Origin: JADJYF01 sp050186725
GTDB lineage: Bacteria; Pseudomonadota; Gammaproteobacteria; Ga0077536
Assembly (NCBI GenBank): GCA_050186725.1
Contig: JBFWYG010000006.1
Location: 71,930 to 135,929, forward strand
Direction of reading: 5' to 3'
Length of the DNA: 64,000 nucleotides
The notes beneath the pieces are model-generated. The model was not told where the DNA came from. It did no database searches and saw only the letters and a list, made by a program, of their open reading frames with translations. Position 1 is the stretch's first letter. Each line of letters opens with the position of its first letter. Below are positions 7,581 through 16,359 of the stretch, in pieces. The translations under genes were made by a program, and so were the position numbers.

Positions 7581-9272
7581 TCATTCGATCTCGCGCAGCA
7601 CGCGGAAGCCGGTGTACGAGTCGCCGCCGGCCGCCACCGCCGCGCGCGCGGCGGAGCGCAGCGCGGGCGCGCGGTCGGCATAGGAGCCGCCGCGCGCGAC
7701 GCGGCGCGCATCGCCGTCAGTACGCGCCTGGCCGTCGTTCGCCGCACCGGCGTGACTGGCCTGCCAGGCGTCCAGCACCCATTCGCGCACGTTGCCGAGC
7801 ATGTGGTAGAGCTTGAAGTCGTTGCGGTTGACGCTGCGATCGCCAGCCGGCAGCGGGCGCGTCTCGGCGGCCTTGAAGCTGTAGCGCGCGTGGGTCGGCA
7901 GGATCTCGTCGCCGAAGGGGTAGGGCGCGGTGCTGCCGGCGCGCGCGGCGTATTCCCACTCGGCCTCGCTCGGCAGGCGATAGCTGGCGCCGGTGTTCTT
8001 GGACAGCCATGCGGCATAGGCCTGGGCCAGCGCCCAGGGCACGTTCACGGCCGGCAGATCGGTTTCCGGCCAGGGCTGCGCCGGGCACGCCGTGCCGGTG
8101 GCCTTGCAGAACGCGCCGAGTTCGGCCGCGCTCACTTCGAACAGGCCGAGCGCGAAGGCGCGCGCGATGCGCACGCCGTGACGCGGCTGTTCCTCCGCGG
8201 CTTCGCCGCCCATCTCGAATTCCCCAGCAGGCACCACCACCAGGGTCGGACCCTTGCCGCCGCCGGTCAGCGCATCGCGACAGTAGGGGCGGCGGGTCTT
8301 GGCCAGGGCGGCGCGGCAGGCCTCCTTGGCATTGCGCGTGGGCTTGGGCGGCGGCGCGGCCGCGGGCGCGGCCGCGACCTTCGCCGCGGCCGGCGGCTGC
8401 GCCGCAACCGCGACCGGGGTGACCACCGCGGGCGCGGCGGTCGGTGCGGGTAGGGTGGCATTCACCGGCGCCGGCGCGGCGGGCGGCGCGGCGACCGGCT
8501 GCGGCGCATCGGCAAGCGGGGGCACGGCCGCGGTCGGCGGAGGTGGCGCCGGCACGGGCGTTGCCGCGGTAGCGGCCTGCGCGGCCTGCGCCGCCCGCGC
8601 GTCACGCCACGCGGCGCGGGCCCGTGCCAGGCGCTCGTCGTCCACTTCCAGCGTGTCCATCAGGTCGAGAAGCTGACCCTGGGTGGCGAGCGGCTCTTCG
8701 GCGTCGCCGAGATTCATCAGGGCGTTCTGCGCCTGGATCTGTCCCAGCACCTCGTCGGTGAACTGGCGCAGCGAGGGCGACGCGGCGAGCTCGCGGCGCT
8801 GCGCCTCGTCCAGCGCGCGCCAGCTGCTGGCCACCGCATCGAGCGTGCTGGCGTGCCACTGGTTGGCGGCGATGAAACGCTCGAACAGGTCGGGCGCCAC
8901 GTTCGCCTTGCGCACCGCCGGCACCGGCGGCGCGCCGGGCGTGAAGAACTGCCAGGCGAACCAGGCGCCGACCCCGAGCACGATGGCCAGGGCGAGCAGC
9001 GGCAAGGCTCGGCCGCGGCGCGCGGGCGGGGCCTGCGGCACGGTCGGGGGCGGCCCGAGGGGCGCGAGGATCTCCTGGGTGGTGTCGCCGTCGTCCTCAT
9101 CGTAGGGGAACACCGTGCGCAGTTCGGGCTCGGGCGGATGCCAGTCGGCGGCGTCGACCTCGCCCGCCTCGATGGCGGCCAGCAACTGGCGACGCTGGTG
9201 GCGATAGCTCTCGCGATCGAGCGCGCCGCCGGCGAAGGCGCGCGACAGCGCGCGCAGCGTCGGCTGACTCAT
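7581..9272 (-). CDS. Membrane protein with periplasmic FGE-sulfatase-like domain
   Basis: A 563-residue protein. Residues 1-50 form a small helical region. A single membrane helix (about 89-111, ALPLLALAIVLGVGAWFAWQ) is followed by a helical stretch and a long Ala/Pro-rich linker to about 335. Residues 341-563 are a formylglycine-generating-enzyme-like domain (VVVPAGEFEMGG, YRLPSEAEWEYAARAG, GNVREWVLDAW, RRVARGGSY, TGFRVLRE). The segment after RGGSY has no cysteine where catalytic FGE has its active cysteines, so sulfatase activation is unlikely; a binding role is inferred. It follows the kinase gene by 31 bases and is last in the signalling operon. Confidence 0.85.
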   Translation of the reverse strand: MSQPTLRALSRAFAGGALDRESYRHQRRQLLAAIEAGEVDAADWHPPEPELRTVFPYDEDDGDTTQEILAPLGPPPTVPQAPPARRGRALPLLALAIVLGVGAWFAWQFFTPGAPPVPAVRKANVAPDLFERFIAANQWHASTLDAVASSWRALDEAQRRELAASPSLRQFTDEVLGQIQAQNALMNLGDAEEPLATQGQLLDLMDTLEVDDERLARARAAWRDARAAQAAQAATAATPVPAPPPPTAAVPPLADAPQPVAAPPAAPAPVNATLPAPTAAPAVVTPVAVAAQPPAAAKVAAAPAAAPPPKPTRNAKEACRAALAKTRRPYCRDALTGGGKGPTLVVVPAGEFEMGGEAAEEQPRHGVRIARAFALGLFEVSAAELGAFCKATGTACPAQPWPETDLPAVNVPWALAQAYAAWLSKNTGASYRLPSEAEWEYAARAGSTAPYPFGDEILPTHARYSFKAAETRPLPAGDRSVNRNDFKLYHMLGNVREWVLDAWQASHAGAANDGQARTDGDARRVARGGSYADRAPALRSAARAAVAAGGDSYTGFRVLREIE

Positions 9273-9303
9273 GGCGCGCGCCTGCGGGTCACCGCGCCCA
9301 CGC

Positions 9304-12300
9304 TCAGCCGCCGAGATCCATCACCACGCGGAAACCGGTGGCGCGATCGGCGTTGCCGTCATGGGCCTTCTCGAGGCTGATGTCGCACTTGCTGAAGGCG
9401 TCCTCGAAGGCCCCGCCACGCGCCTCGATGGCGCTGCCGTCGAGCACCCATTCCTGCGCGTTGCCGACGTAGTTGTACAGGCCCCAGCCGTTGGCCTTGC
9501 CGGTGTTCACGCCCATGGTGCCCTGGCCCTTGAGCAACTGCCCGGCCTGCTCGACGCGGCAGTTGTAGTCCTTCTTCGGCTGATCACCCGCGGCCTGCGC
9601 CGCGTAGGTCCACTCCTGCGAGGTGGGCAGGCGGAAGCTCTGGCCGGTGCGCTCGGACAGCCATTTCACGTATTCCTGCGCCTGCGCGAGCGAGACGCCG
9701 GTGACCGGCAGCACGCCATCCTGGCCGGCGATGGGCGTGCACTTGCCGCCCAGCTTGCAGTAGCGATTGAAGTCCGCGACCGTGACTTCGAACTTGCCGA
9801 CCGCGAAGGGCTTGCTGAAGGCATCACCCGCGGGCACCACGACCAGGTAGGGGCCGGGTTCGCGCGGCGCGACGAAGTAGAAGCAGGTGCCTGCCTTGCG
9901 CTTGCCGTGACCGGCGAGCTTGGGCTCGCAGGGATTGGTCGGCGGCGGCGGCGGCTCGAGCGGCGCCGGCCCGCCCGCGAGGCGCGCGAGTTCCTGCTCG
10001 AGCGCGAGCTTGCGCTGCTTGAGCGCGGCGTTGTCCGACCAGATCGCGAACGCGCTGTCGAGTTCGCCGCGCGCCGCGACCAGCACGCCATTGGCCTTGT
10101 CCTTGGCGGCGTCGTTGCGATCGCTCTGCCACTGCGCGACGCTGGCCTTGCCTTCGGCGAGCTTGGCGTCGAAGCGGCCGACAATGTCCTTCACCTGCTT
10201 GACCTTGGCGTTGTAGGCGCCCTTCAAGGTCACGATCTCCGGATTCTCGCCTTCCTCCTTGCTCGCCTTCAGGATCAGATCCTTGGCCGAGGACAGCAGC
10301 GCCTTGTCCATCGCCTTGCGGATCTCGCCGGCGTACTTCGAACTCGGGGCGGCGAGTTTCACCGGTTCGATGGCGGCCAGCACCTGGTTGCCGGGGAACA
10401 CGTCCTTGGCCTGCTTGATGACGTCGTTCGCCGCCGTGCCGGCGCTCTGTTTCAGGGCTTCCAGGCGCGAGGCGATGTCACGCACCCAGTCGCCTTCGGA
10501 CTTGCTGAACTCACCCGGATCGAGAATCTGCACTTCCGACACCTTGGCGAGCGCCTCGGTGACATCGAAGTCGGGTCGCTTCAGGAGCTTCGCCAGTTCC
10601 TGCTTGTTGCCGTCGACGGTGTAGTCGCGCACCGCGAGCTTGCAGTCCTGGCGCTGTGGCTGCAGTTCCGCGCAGGCCTTGGCGAAGCGCAGCGCGGCGG
10701 CGAAGTCCTTCCTGCCGGCCTGCTGGGTAGCGAGCTTGAGATAGGCGCTGGACAGGAGCTTGGGCGCTTCGTCGGTGACGAAGGCATCGGGCGCGCCGCC
10801 CATCTCCTTCTTCAGGTTGTCGAGCGCCTTGGCGGCATTGGCCACGTCGCCGGCGCGCGCCTGGGATTCGAAGGTCTGTTTCAGACCGTCGATGCGCGCG
10901 AGGCGCGCCTGCTCTTCCTGTTCGCGCTCGAAGGCGGCGGTCGCTTCCTGGAGGGCCGTACGCTCGGCCGCGAGGCCCGGCGCGTCGGGCGCGTAGCGTT
11001 CGGCGTCGGCCAGCAGGTTGGCGCCTTCCGCGAGTCGCTCCTGTTCACGCATCTCACTCGCGCGGGCGACCAGCTTCTCGGCGAGCTTGGTGCCGGCGTC
11101 CTTCAGCCACGGGTCGGCGGGGTCGCCGAAGGCGAGAATGTCGCCCATCTTCTGGCGCACGCTCGCGCGCCAGGCGCGATCGGGCGTCTGCTCTTCGAGC
11201 AGGCGGTCGATCGCCGCCTTGGCGTCGGCCACCTGCTTCTGCTCGGCGTCCTGCATGGCCTGCTTGCGCCCGGCTTCCAGCTGGTCGAGCTTGGTGAGCA
11301 GCTCGGCCGAGCGCGGCAGGTAGACCAGCGCCTGGTTGGCCAGGCCGACGGCGTCATCCCATTGGCCCGCGGCGAACAGCTTGTCGGCGCTGGCGAGCGC
11401 CGCGCGGGCGAGCTTGTCCTCGGCGGCGGCGGTGCGCGCGTCGCCCGGCGCGCCGGCGCGCAGGGTCTCGAGCGCGGCGAGCGCTGGCGCGAGCGCCGCG
11501 ACCGGCGCCTGATCGAGCTTGGCGACCAGCGCGTCGAAGCCGGACAACGCGGCGTCGTAGGCGAGCTTGCGTTCGTTGGCCGCGGCGGCGCGCGCGGCAT
11601 CGTCCTGCGCGAGCGTGTCGGCCTCGCTGGCGATCAGCGTCGCGACGCCGTCGCTCGGTTGCTGCCCGCGGGCCATGCCGAGCGCGGTACCGGCGCCGGC
11701 GAGGTCGCCGGCGTCGCGCTTTACGCGCGCTTCGCCGAGCGCCGCGAGCGCGATCTGGTCGCGCGCGTTCTGGGTCGCGGCGTGGCGCGCGGCGATGTCG
11801 TTCATCTGCGCGAGCAGGCCGTCCGCGTCGGGTGACAGCTTGCCGGCCGCCACCGCCTGGGTGATGCCGTCGCGCAGGCTAGTCAGCTGGGCGTTGAACT
11901 CGGCCGCCAGCGTCGCCACCCGACCGTTGGCCTGGTGCAGGCCGAGCACGCGCAGCATGCGGCTGTAGTCGCCGAGCATGAGATCGCTCGCCGCCCAGTT
12001 CTTGCCGCGTTCGAGCGTGGCCAGATCGCGCTCCACGCGCGGCGTGATGTCCTTGCGCAGCTTCTCGAGCAGTTCGTTGCCTGGATCGAGCGAGGCGAGG
12101 TCGACGATGGCCTTCTGCGCCTCCAGGTAGGCCGGCAGGCCGCGCTTCGAATCCACCGCCTGCTGGACGGCGTCGACCGCGGCCAGCAGCCGCGCGGTGG
12201 TCTCGGCGCGATCGCGCGCGCCGCCGATCTTGTCGGCGAGATCGGACAGGTACTTGTTGTCGCGCCCGATGATCTCGAGGCCCTTCTGGCTCAAGGCATC

Positions 12301-14394
12301 GGCGTGATCGAAGCTCTTGTCGGCCAGCGCCTGGTTGATGGCGGTGGCGAAGGCGCCGGGCAGGCGGCGGTCCTTCAGCATCGGATGGGCGGGATCGATC
12401 TTGCCGACCACCGCCATCGCGTCGTAGATGTCGTCTTGCCCGTCCACCGGCAGCAGCTGGCCGTTCTCCAGCGCGGCGTTGAACTTGTCGAACTGCTCGG
12501 CGAGCACGCGGTTCTCGGTCTCGTCGATTTCGTCCTTCAGATTGTTCAGCAGGGACGAGTCGTGGTAGACGCTGTAGGCCTGGGCCTTGGCCAGCACCGC
12601 GCGCGCGCCGATGAAGTCGAACTTGCCGGCGGCGACGTCGATGCGTCCGCGCGCGTCGTCGACGAAATACTTGAGGATGGCGTCCTTGGCGTCGGTCAGC
12701 ACGCGGTCGCGCTTGGCGCCGTCGATGCTCGGATCCTCCAGGCCCGCGAGCACGGCCTGGATGTTCTGCGCCTCGCCGCTCTGGGCGAGCGCGATGCGGT
12801 TCGCGGTGTCGCGGTTCTCGAGCGTGTTCATCACCGGGCCCGCGCCGACCGCGGCCAGCAGCACGGCGGCGGCGGGCAGCACGATCAGCGGGTTCTTCCA
12901 CGGCGGCGTGTTGCCCTCGAACTCCTCGAGGAACTGCGCGGTGGTCTGGCTGCGCTTCTCGCGACTGAAGGCGAGACCGCGCTCGAGGCCACGCCACTGC
13001 TTGCGCGACAGGCCCTTCACGGGCTCGGGCGCGAGGCCGGAATCGCGGGCCTTGTTGGCCGGAATCTTGTTGAACGGATGCTTGCCGGTCAGCAGTTCGT
13101 AGGCCACGCAGGCCAGCGCGTAGATGTCGTCGCGCGGATCGGGCTCTTCGCCCTCGAGCATCTCGGTGCTGGCATAGGCCGGGGTCAGCGCGCCGAGCTT
13201 GCCCGGATCGAAGATGGTCTGTTCACCCTCGGCCGCGCCCGGGTTCTTCACCGCGCGCGCGATGCCGAAGTCGAGCACCTTCATCTGCCCGTCCTTGGTC
13301 AGGAAGCAGTTGCCGGGCTTGAAGTCGGAATGGACGATGCTGCGCTCGTGGGCGTAGACCAGCGCCGCGCCGAGGCCCTGCACCATCGGCAGCGCCTCGC
13401 TGAAGGGCAGGCCGCCGCGCGGCTTGACCACCTTCTTGATGTAGTCGTTCAGCGCCTGGCCTTCGAGCAGTTCCATGACCAGGAAGGCCAGCCCGTCCTC
13501 GGTCTGGTCGAAGTCGTAGACGGTGGCGATGTTGGGATGGGCGAGCTTCTGCTGGCGGCTCGCTTCACGCTGCAGCGCGATGAAGGAATCGGGGTGCTGC
13601 TTGAAGTCTTCGTTCAACACCTTGAGCGCGACACGCGGCTGCTTGTCCTTGGCGCGCACCTTGATCAGGTCGCTGCCCAGGAACACCGAGCCCATGCCGC
13701 CTTCGCCGAGCTTGGAATCGAGCTTGAAGCGGCCGCGCAGCACCGAGCCGATGTCGACCCGGGTCGAGGCGCCGGTGGCCGGCGCCGGCGCCCAGTCGCT
13801 GGCGGTGCCGCCGGTGCGACTGTCGCCGGTCGGCCACGAGCCCGCCGTGTGCGCGCCATCGCCGCCGCTGAGGTCGAAATCGATGCCGGTGGTGGAGGGC
13901 TGGCTCAAGGGACTCACTTCACCGCCGGTGATGTCGAGGAACTCGGCGGGCTCGTCGCTGCCGCCCGCGGCCTGCGCCGCGGCCAGGATCTGCGTGCCTT
14001 CGGCGCTGGCCGGATGGAAAACCGTCGGCACCGCATCGTTCTCGGCGCGCCCCATCACGCGCGTCGCGTCGCCGCCGGGCGGCGCGAACACCGTGCGCTC
14101 CTCGCCGCCGGGCGCGGCCATGCGCGTGGCGTCGTCCGTAAGGCTGGCGACGCGCGTCGGCGCGTCGACGTCGCCCAGCGGCACGCTCTCGATCTTGACC
14201 GTGATGCGGGTCTTCAGGCGCGCGTAGGTCTCGGCGTCGATCACCGTGTCGACCACCGCCTGCTTCAACTGGTCCATGATGGTGACGGCCGCCTGCGGAC
14301 GCTTGGCGAGCAGCTTCTCGATGTTGCGCGCGACCGCGTCGAATTCGATCTTGCCCTGCGCGAGCTGTTCGAGGGTGGTCCTGAAATCAGCCAT
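9304..14394 (-). CDS. Transmembrane Ser/Thr protein kinase with C-terminal FGE-like domain
   Basis: A 1696-residue receptor-like kinase. Residues 1-65 are helical. Residues 70-215 are a low-complexity region with repeated Thr motifs (DATRM, ERTVF, DATRV, PTVF, STRV). The Hanks-type kinase spans about 220-485: glycine loop LGEGGMGSVFLG (229), LKV lysine (255), catalytic HSDFKPGN (355) and DFGIAR (375). A membrane helix lies at about 499-520. Then come roughly 950 residues of helical, coiled-coil or TPR-like sequence and an FGE-like domain (about 1505-1690: VVVPAG, FRLPTSQEWTYAAQA, VGNAQEWVLDG, TGFRVV). The kinase should be cytoplasmic and the FGE domain periplasmic. It belongs with the phosphatase and FHA-cyclase genes upstream. 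Confidence 0.92.
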   Translation of the reverse strand: MADFRTTLEQLAQGKIEFDAVARNIEKLLAKRPQAAVTIMDQLKQAVVDTVIDAETYARLKTRITVKIESVPLGDVDAPTRVASLTDDATRMAAPGGEERTVFAPPGGDATRVMGRAENDAVPTVFHPASAEGTQILAAAQAAGGSDEPAEFLDITGGEVSPLSQPSTTGIDFDLSGGDGAHTAGSWPTGDSRTGGTASDWAPAPATGASTRVDIGSVLRGRFKLDSKLGEGGMGSVFLGSDLIKVRAKDKQPRVALKVLNEDFKQHPDSFIALQREASRQQKLAHPNIATVYDFDQTEDGLAFLVMELLEGQALNDYIKKVVKPRGGLPFSEALPMVQGLGAALVYAHERSIVHSDFKPGNCFLTKDGQMKVLDFGIARAVKNPGAAEGEQTIFDPGKLGALTPAYASTEMLEGEEPDPRDDIYALACVAYELLTGKHPFNKIPANKARDSGLAPEPVKGLSRKQWRGLERGLAFSREKRSQTTAQFLEEFEGNTPPWKNPLIVLPAAAVLLAAVGAGPVMNTLENRDTANRIALAQSGEAQNIQAVLAGLEDPSIDGAKRDRVLTDAKDAILKYFVDDARGRIDVAAGKFDFIGARAVLAKAQAYSVYHDSSLLNNLKDEIDETENRVLAEQFDKFNAALENGQLLPVDGQDDIYDAMAVVGKIDPAHPMLKDRRLPGAFATAINQALADKSFDHADALSQKGLEIIGRDNKYLSDLADKIGGARDRAETTARLLAAVDAVQQAVDSKRGLPAYLEAQKAIVDLASLDPGNELLEKLRKDITPRVERDLATLERGKNWAASDLMLGDYSRMLRVLGLHQANGRVATLAAEFNAQLTSLRDGITQAVAAGKLSPDADGLLAQMNDIAARHAATQNARDQIALAALGEARVKRDAGDLAGAGTALGMARGQQPSDGVATLIASEADTLAQDDAARAAAANERKLAYDAALSGFDALVAKLDQAPVAALAPALAALETLRAGAPGDARTAAAEDKLARAALASADKLFAAGQWDDAVGLANQALVYLPRSAELLTKLDQLEAGRKQAMQDAEQKQVADAKAAIDRLLEEQTPDRAWRASVRQKMGDILAFGDPADPWLKDAGTKLAEKLVARASEMREQERLAEGANLLADAERYAPDAPGLAAERTALQEATAAFEREQEEQARLARIDGLKQTFESQARAGDVANAAKALDNLKKEMGGAPDAFVTDEAPKLLSSAYLKLATQQAGRKDFAAALRFAKACAELQPQRQDCKLAVRDYTVDGNKQELAKLLKRPDFDVTEALAKVSEVQILDPGEFSKSEGDWVRDIASRLEALKQSAGTAANDVIKQAKDVFPGNQVLAAIEPVKLAAPSSKYAGEIRKAMDKALLSSAKDLILKASKEEGENPEIVTLKGAYNAKVKQVKDIVGRFDAKLAEGKASVAQWQSDRNDAAKDKANGVLVAARGELDSAFAIWSDNAALKQRKLALEQELARLAGGPAPLEPPPPPTNPCEPKLAGHGKRKAGTCFYFVAPREPGPYLVVVPAGDAFSKPFAVGKFEVTVADFNRYCKLGGKCTPIAGQDGVLPVTGVSLAQAQEYVKWLSERTGQSFRLPTSQEWTYAAQAAGDQPKKDYNCRVEQAGQLLKGQGTMGVNTGKANGWGLYNYVGNAQEWVLDGSAIEARGGAFEDAFSKCDISLEKAHDGNADRATGFRVVMDLGG

Positions 14395-14457
14395 GGTCGG
14401 GCACTCCGCGAGCTAGGCAGGGGAAGGGAAGGGGCGCCGCGGCGAGCGTACCGGGCC

Positions 14458-15186
14458 TCATCGCGCGTCGAACCGGACGATGCACACGCTGACATTGTCC
14501 ACCGCGCCGCGCGACAGCGTGAGATCGACGAGCGCGCGCGCCACCTGTTCTGGGTCATCACCGGCCAGCAGGCGCTCGATCTCCGCATCCTTGACGTGCT
14601 TGTCGAGGCCATCGGAACACAACAGGAAGCGATCGCCGTCGGCCAGTTCGACGAGATCCATCTCAAGCAGGATGTCCTCGGTCACGCCGACCGCACGCGT
14701 CACCATGTTGTTCGACGGATGGCCGACCGCCTCGGCACGCGTCAGCAGGCCCTTCTCGACGAACAGTTCGATCTGCGTGTGATCGGTGGTGAGCTGCCTG
14801 AGCGCGCCGTCGCGGTAGCGGTAGCAGCGGCTGTCGCCGGCCCACATCACCACCGCGTGGCGTCCACAGGCGAGCAGCACCACGACCGTGCTGCCGCTGG
14901 TCTGGTTGTGCGCGTTGGCGACCGCGAACAGGCGCTGGTTCACCGCCTGCACGGCGTCCTCGACCTGTTCCACCAGTTCGGCCAGGCCGAGCGGCACGTC
15001 GAGCTTGCCGAGCGAATTGACGATGAGCTGACTGGCGAGATCGCCGGCGGAGTGGCCGCCCATGCCGTCGGCCACCACCCACAGGCCGTCGCCGCCGCGG
15101 TCGAGGATCGAATCCTCGTTCAGCTTGCGCACGCGGCCGACGTCGGTGACGGCGGCGGAGCGCCAGGTGAAGGCGGCATCAACCAC
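14458..15186 (-). CDS. PP2C-type Ser/Thr protein phosphatase
   Basis: A 242-residue PPM/PP2C phosphatase of the bacterial PrpC/Stp1 type. Metal-binding motifs are visible in order: RKLNEDS, VVADGMGGHSAGDLAS, MWAGDSRCYRYRDG, LTTDHTQIE, LLCSDGLDKHV and DNVSVCIVRF. It would reverse phosphorylation by the adjacent kinase. The only plausible start is a GTG at 15186. It lies 63 bases before the kinase start and 70 bases after the FHA-cyclase, all leftward and probably one transcript. Confidence 0.93.
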   Translation of the reverse strand: MVDAAFTWRSAAVTDVGRVRKLNEDSILDRGGDGLWVVADGMGGHSAGDLASQLIVNSLGKLDVPLGLAELVEQVEDAVQAVNQRLFAVANAHNQTSGSTVVVLLACGRHAVVMWAGDSRCYRYRDGALRQLTTDHTQIELFVEKGLLTRAEAVGHPSNNMVTRAVGVTEDILLEMDLVELADGDRFLLCSDGLDKHVKDAEIERLLAGDDPEQVARALVDLTLSRGAVDNVSVCIVRFDAR

Positions 15187-15256
15187 GGGCGGGGCGCGGC
15201 CTGGCGCGAGGGTGAAGGAAGGACGAGTGCGCGCTCAACGGGACCCCTGAGCGCTG

Positions 15257-16156
15257 TCAGTCGTCGGACTTGAAGTGCACGATTTCCTGGGGATTCTCCG
15301 CGAACGATCTGCCCAGGCTGATCTTGCCGCTGCCGCTCAACGGCATTTCCTCGCGGCGCAGGAAGGATTCGCTCTCGCCGCTCAGCACGTAGGTGCCGTT
15401 GGTGCTCTGGTCGACGATGAAGAACTTGCCGCGCCGGAACTCGATGCGTACATGCTGGCGCGAGGCCAGCGCCTCGGCCACCGGCACGTCGGCGCCCTTG
15501 CTGCGGCCGAGCACCACCTGTGGACGATCATCGCCCATCATGAGGCTCTGATCGTGGTAGCGCAGTTCGAGGCGCGCGCGCTGCTCGGGCTCGGGAATCA
15601 CGCCGGTCGACATGCGCGTCACGTCGTCCTGCTGCCACAGCACCTCGAAGATGTCCATGGTCTCCTTCTTGCCCTTGACCGGCGCGCGATCGATGAAGCG
15701 CGTGCTGGCCTTGAGCACCGGCGGCAACTCTTCGACGGTGCTCTGGGTGGTGATGATCTGGCCACCCTTGGACATCGAGGTCATGCGCGCCGCGACATTG
15801 ACCGCGTCGCCGAACACGTCGCCGGCGTCGAGAATGGTCGGGCCGTGGTGCAAGCCGATGCGCAGCGCGAGCGACACGGGGCCCTGCGCGGTCTGCACGG
15901 TGAGTTCGTCTTCCAGCAGTTCATGCATCTCGCAGGCGGCGGTCACCGCCCGCTCGGGCGTGGGATAGGTGCACATGATCTCGTCGCCGATGGTCTTGAT
16001 GACCGTGCCGCGGTGGCGCTCGGTGACGTCGGTCAGCATCTCCAGGCAGGTTGCGACCTTGGCCCGCGCGACGCCCTCGCCCACCACCTCGTAGAGCCGC
16101 GTACCGCCGCTGATGTCGGCGAACATGATGGTGAGGTTGGTGGTTTTGGGCGCCAT
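15257..16156 (-). CDS. Class III nucleotide cyclase fused to a C-terminal FHA domain
   Basis: A 299-residue cytoplasmic protein. Residues 1-190 are an adenylate/guanylate cyclase catalytic domain with both metal aspartates (IMFADISGG; TIGDEIMCTYP) and the VFGDAVNVAARM segment. The lysine before TIGDE fits the adenine-selecting position, suggesting cAMP. Residues 210-299 are an FHA phosphothreonine-binding domain (VVLGRSKGADVPV, SRQHVRIEF, NGTYVL). FHA docking to the neighbouring phosphorylated kinase would link phosphorylation to a second messenger; this is inference. The start MAPKTTNLT at 16156 begins the domain; a longer N-terminal extension to 16255 is open but lacks conservation signals. 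Confidence 0.9.
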   Translation of the reverse strand: MAPKTTNLTIMFADISGGTRLYEVVGEGVARAKVATCLEMLTDVTERHRGTVIKTIGDEIMCTYPTPERAVTAACEMHELLEDELTVQTAQGPVSLALRIGLHHGPTILDAGDVFGDAVNVAARMTSMSKGGQIITTQSTVEELPPVLKASTRFIDRAPVKGKKETMDIFEVLWQQDDVTRMSTGVIPEPEQRARLELRYHDQSLMMGDDRPQVVLGRSKGADVPVAEALASRQHVRIEFRRGKFFIVDQSTNGTYVLSGESESFLRREEMPLSGSGKISLGRSFAENPQEIVHFKSDD

Positions 16157-16236
16157 GCGTTGTCGCGAATGCTCGTGCCTGTATTCCTTGCGGGGCGCTA
16201 GCGGCAAGTCGTGCTGGGTGATGCAGGATGGGCCGA

Positions 16237-16265
16237 AGTCTATGGAATAAGCCACTCAGCATCAA
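16237..16265 (-). promoter_or_regulatory. Sigma-70-type promoter for the cyclase-phosphatase-kinase operon
   Basis: On the minus strand TTGATG (16265-16260), a 17-base spacer and TAGACT (16242-16237) form a good promoter about 80 bases before the cyclase ATG at 16156. The 203-base divergent region 16157-16359 also holds TAGAAT at 16316-16321 facing the isomerase gene, but without a convincing -35 box. Confidence 0.55.
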
Positions 16266-16359
16266 CAAGATTTCCCGCGCCGGCCGTGAACGTCGCTGGA
16301 ACTCGCGGTGACCGCTAGAATCCCGCATTCGCCAGGTTGGCGGCTCGGGAGCGCATATC

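Noticed and set aside
9271..15273. Very long open frames on the plus strand opposite the kinase and phosphatase genes
   Set aside because: They mirror the codon pattern of the leftward genes, have no domain motifs and are rich in Arg/Leu/Gly/His as expected for antisense frames in GC-rich DNA.
9304..16156. Type VI secretion PpkA/PppA/Fha regulatory module
   Set aside because: Kinase, phosphatase and FHA are all present, but no Tss, Hcp, VgrG or ClpV gene is near and the FHA is fused to a cyclase.
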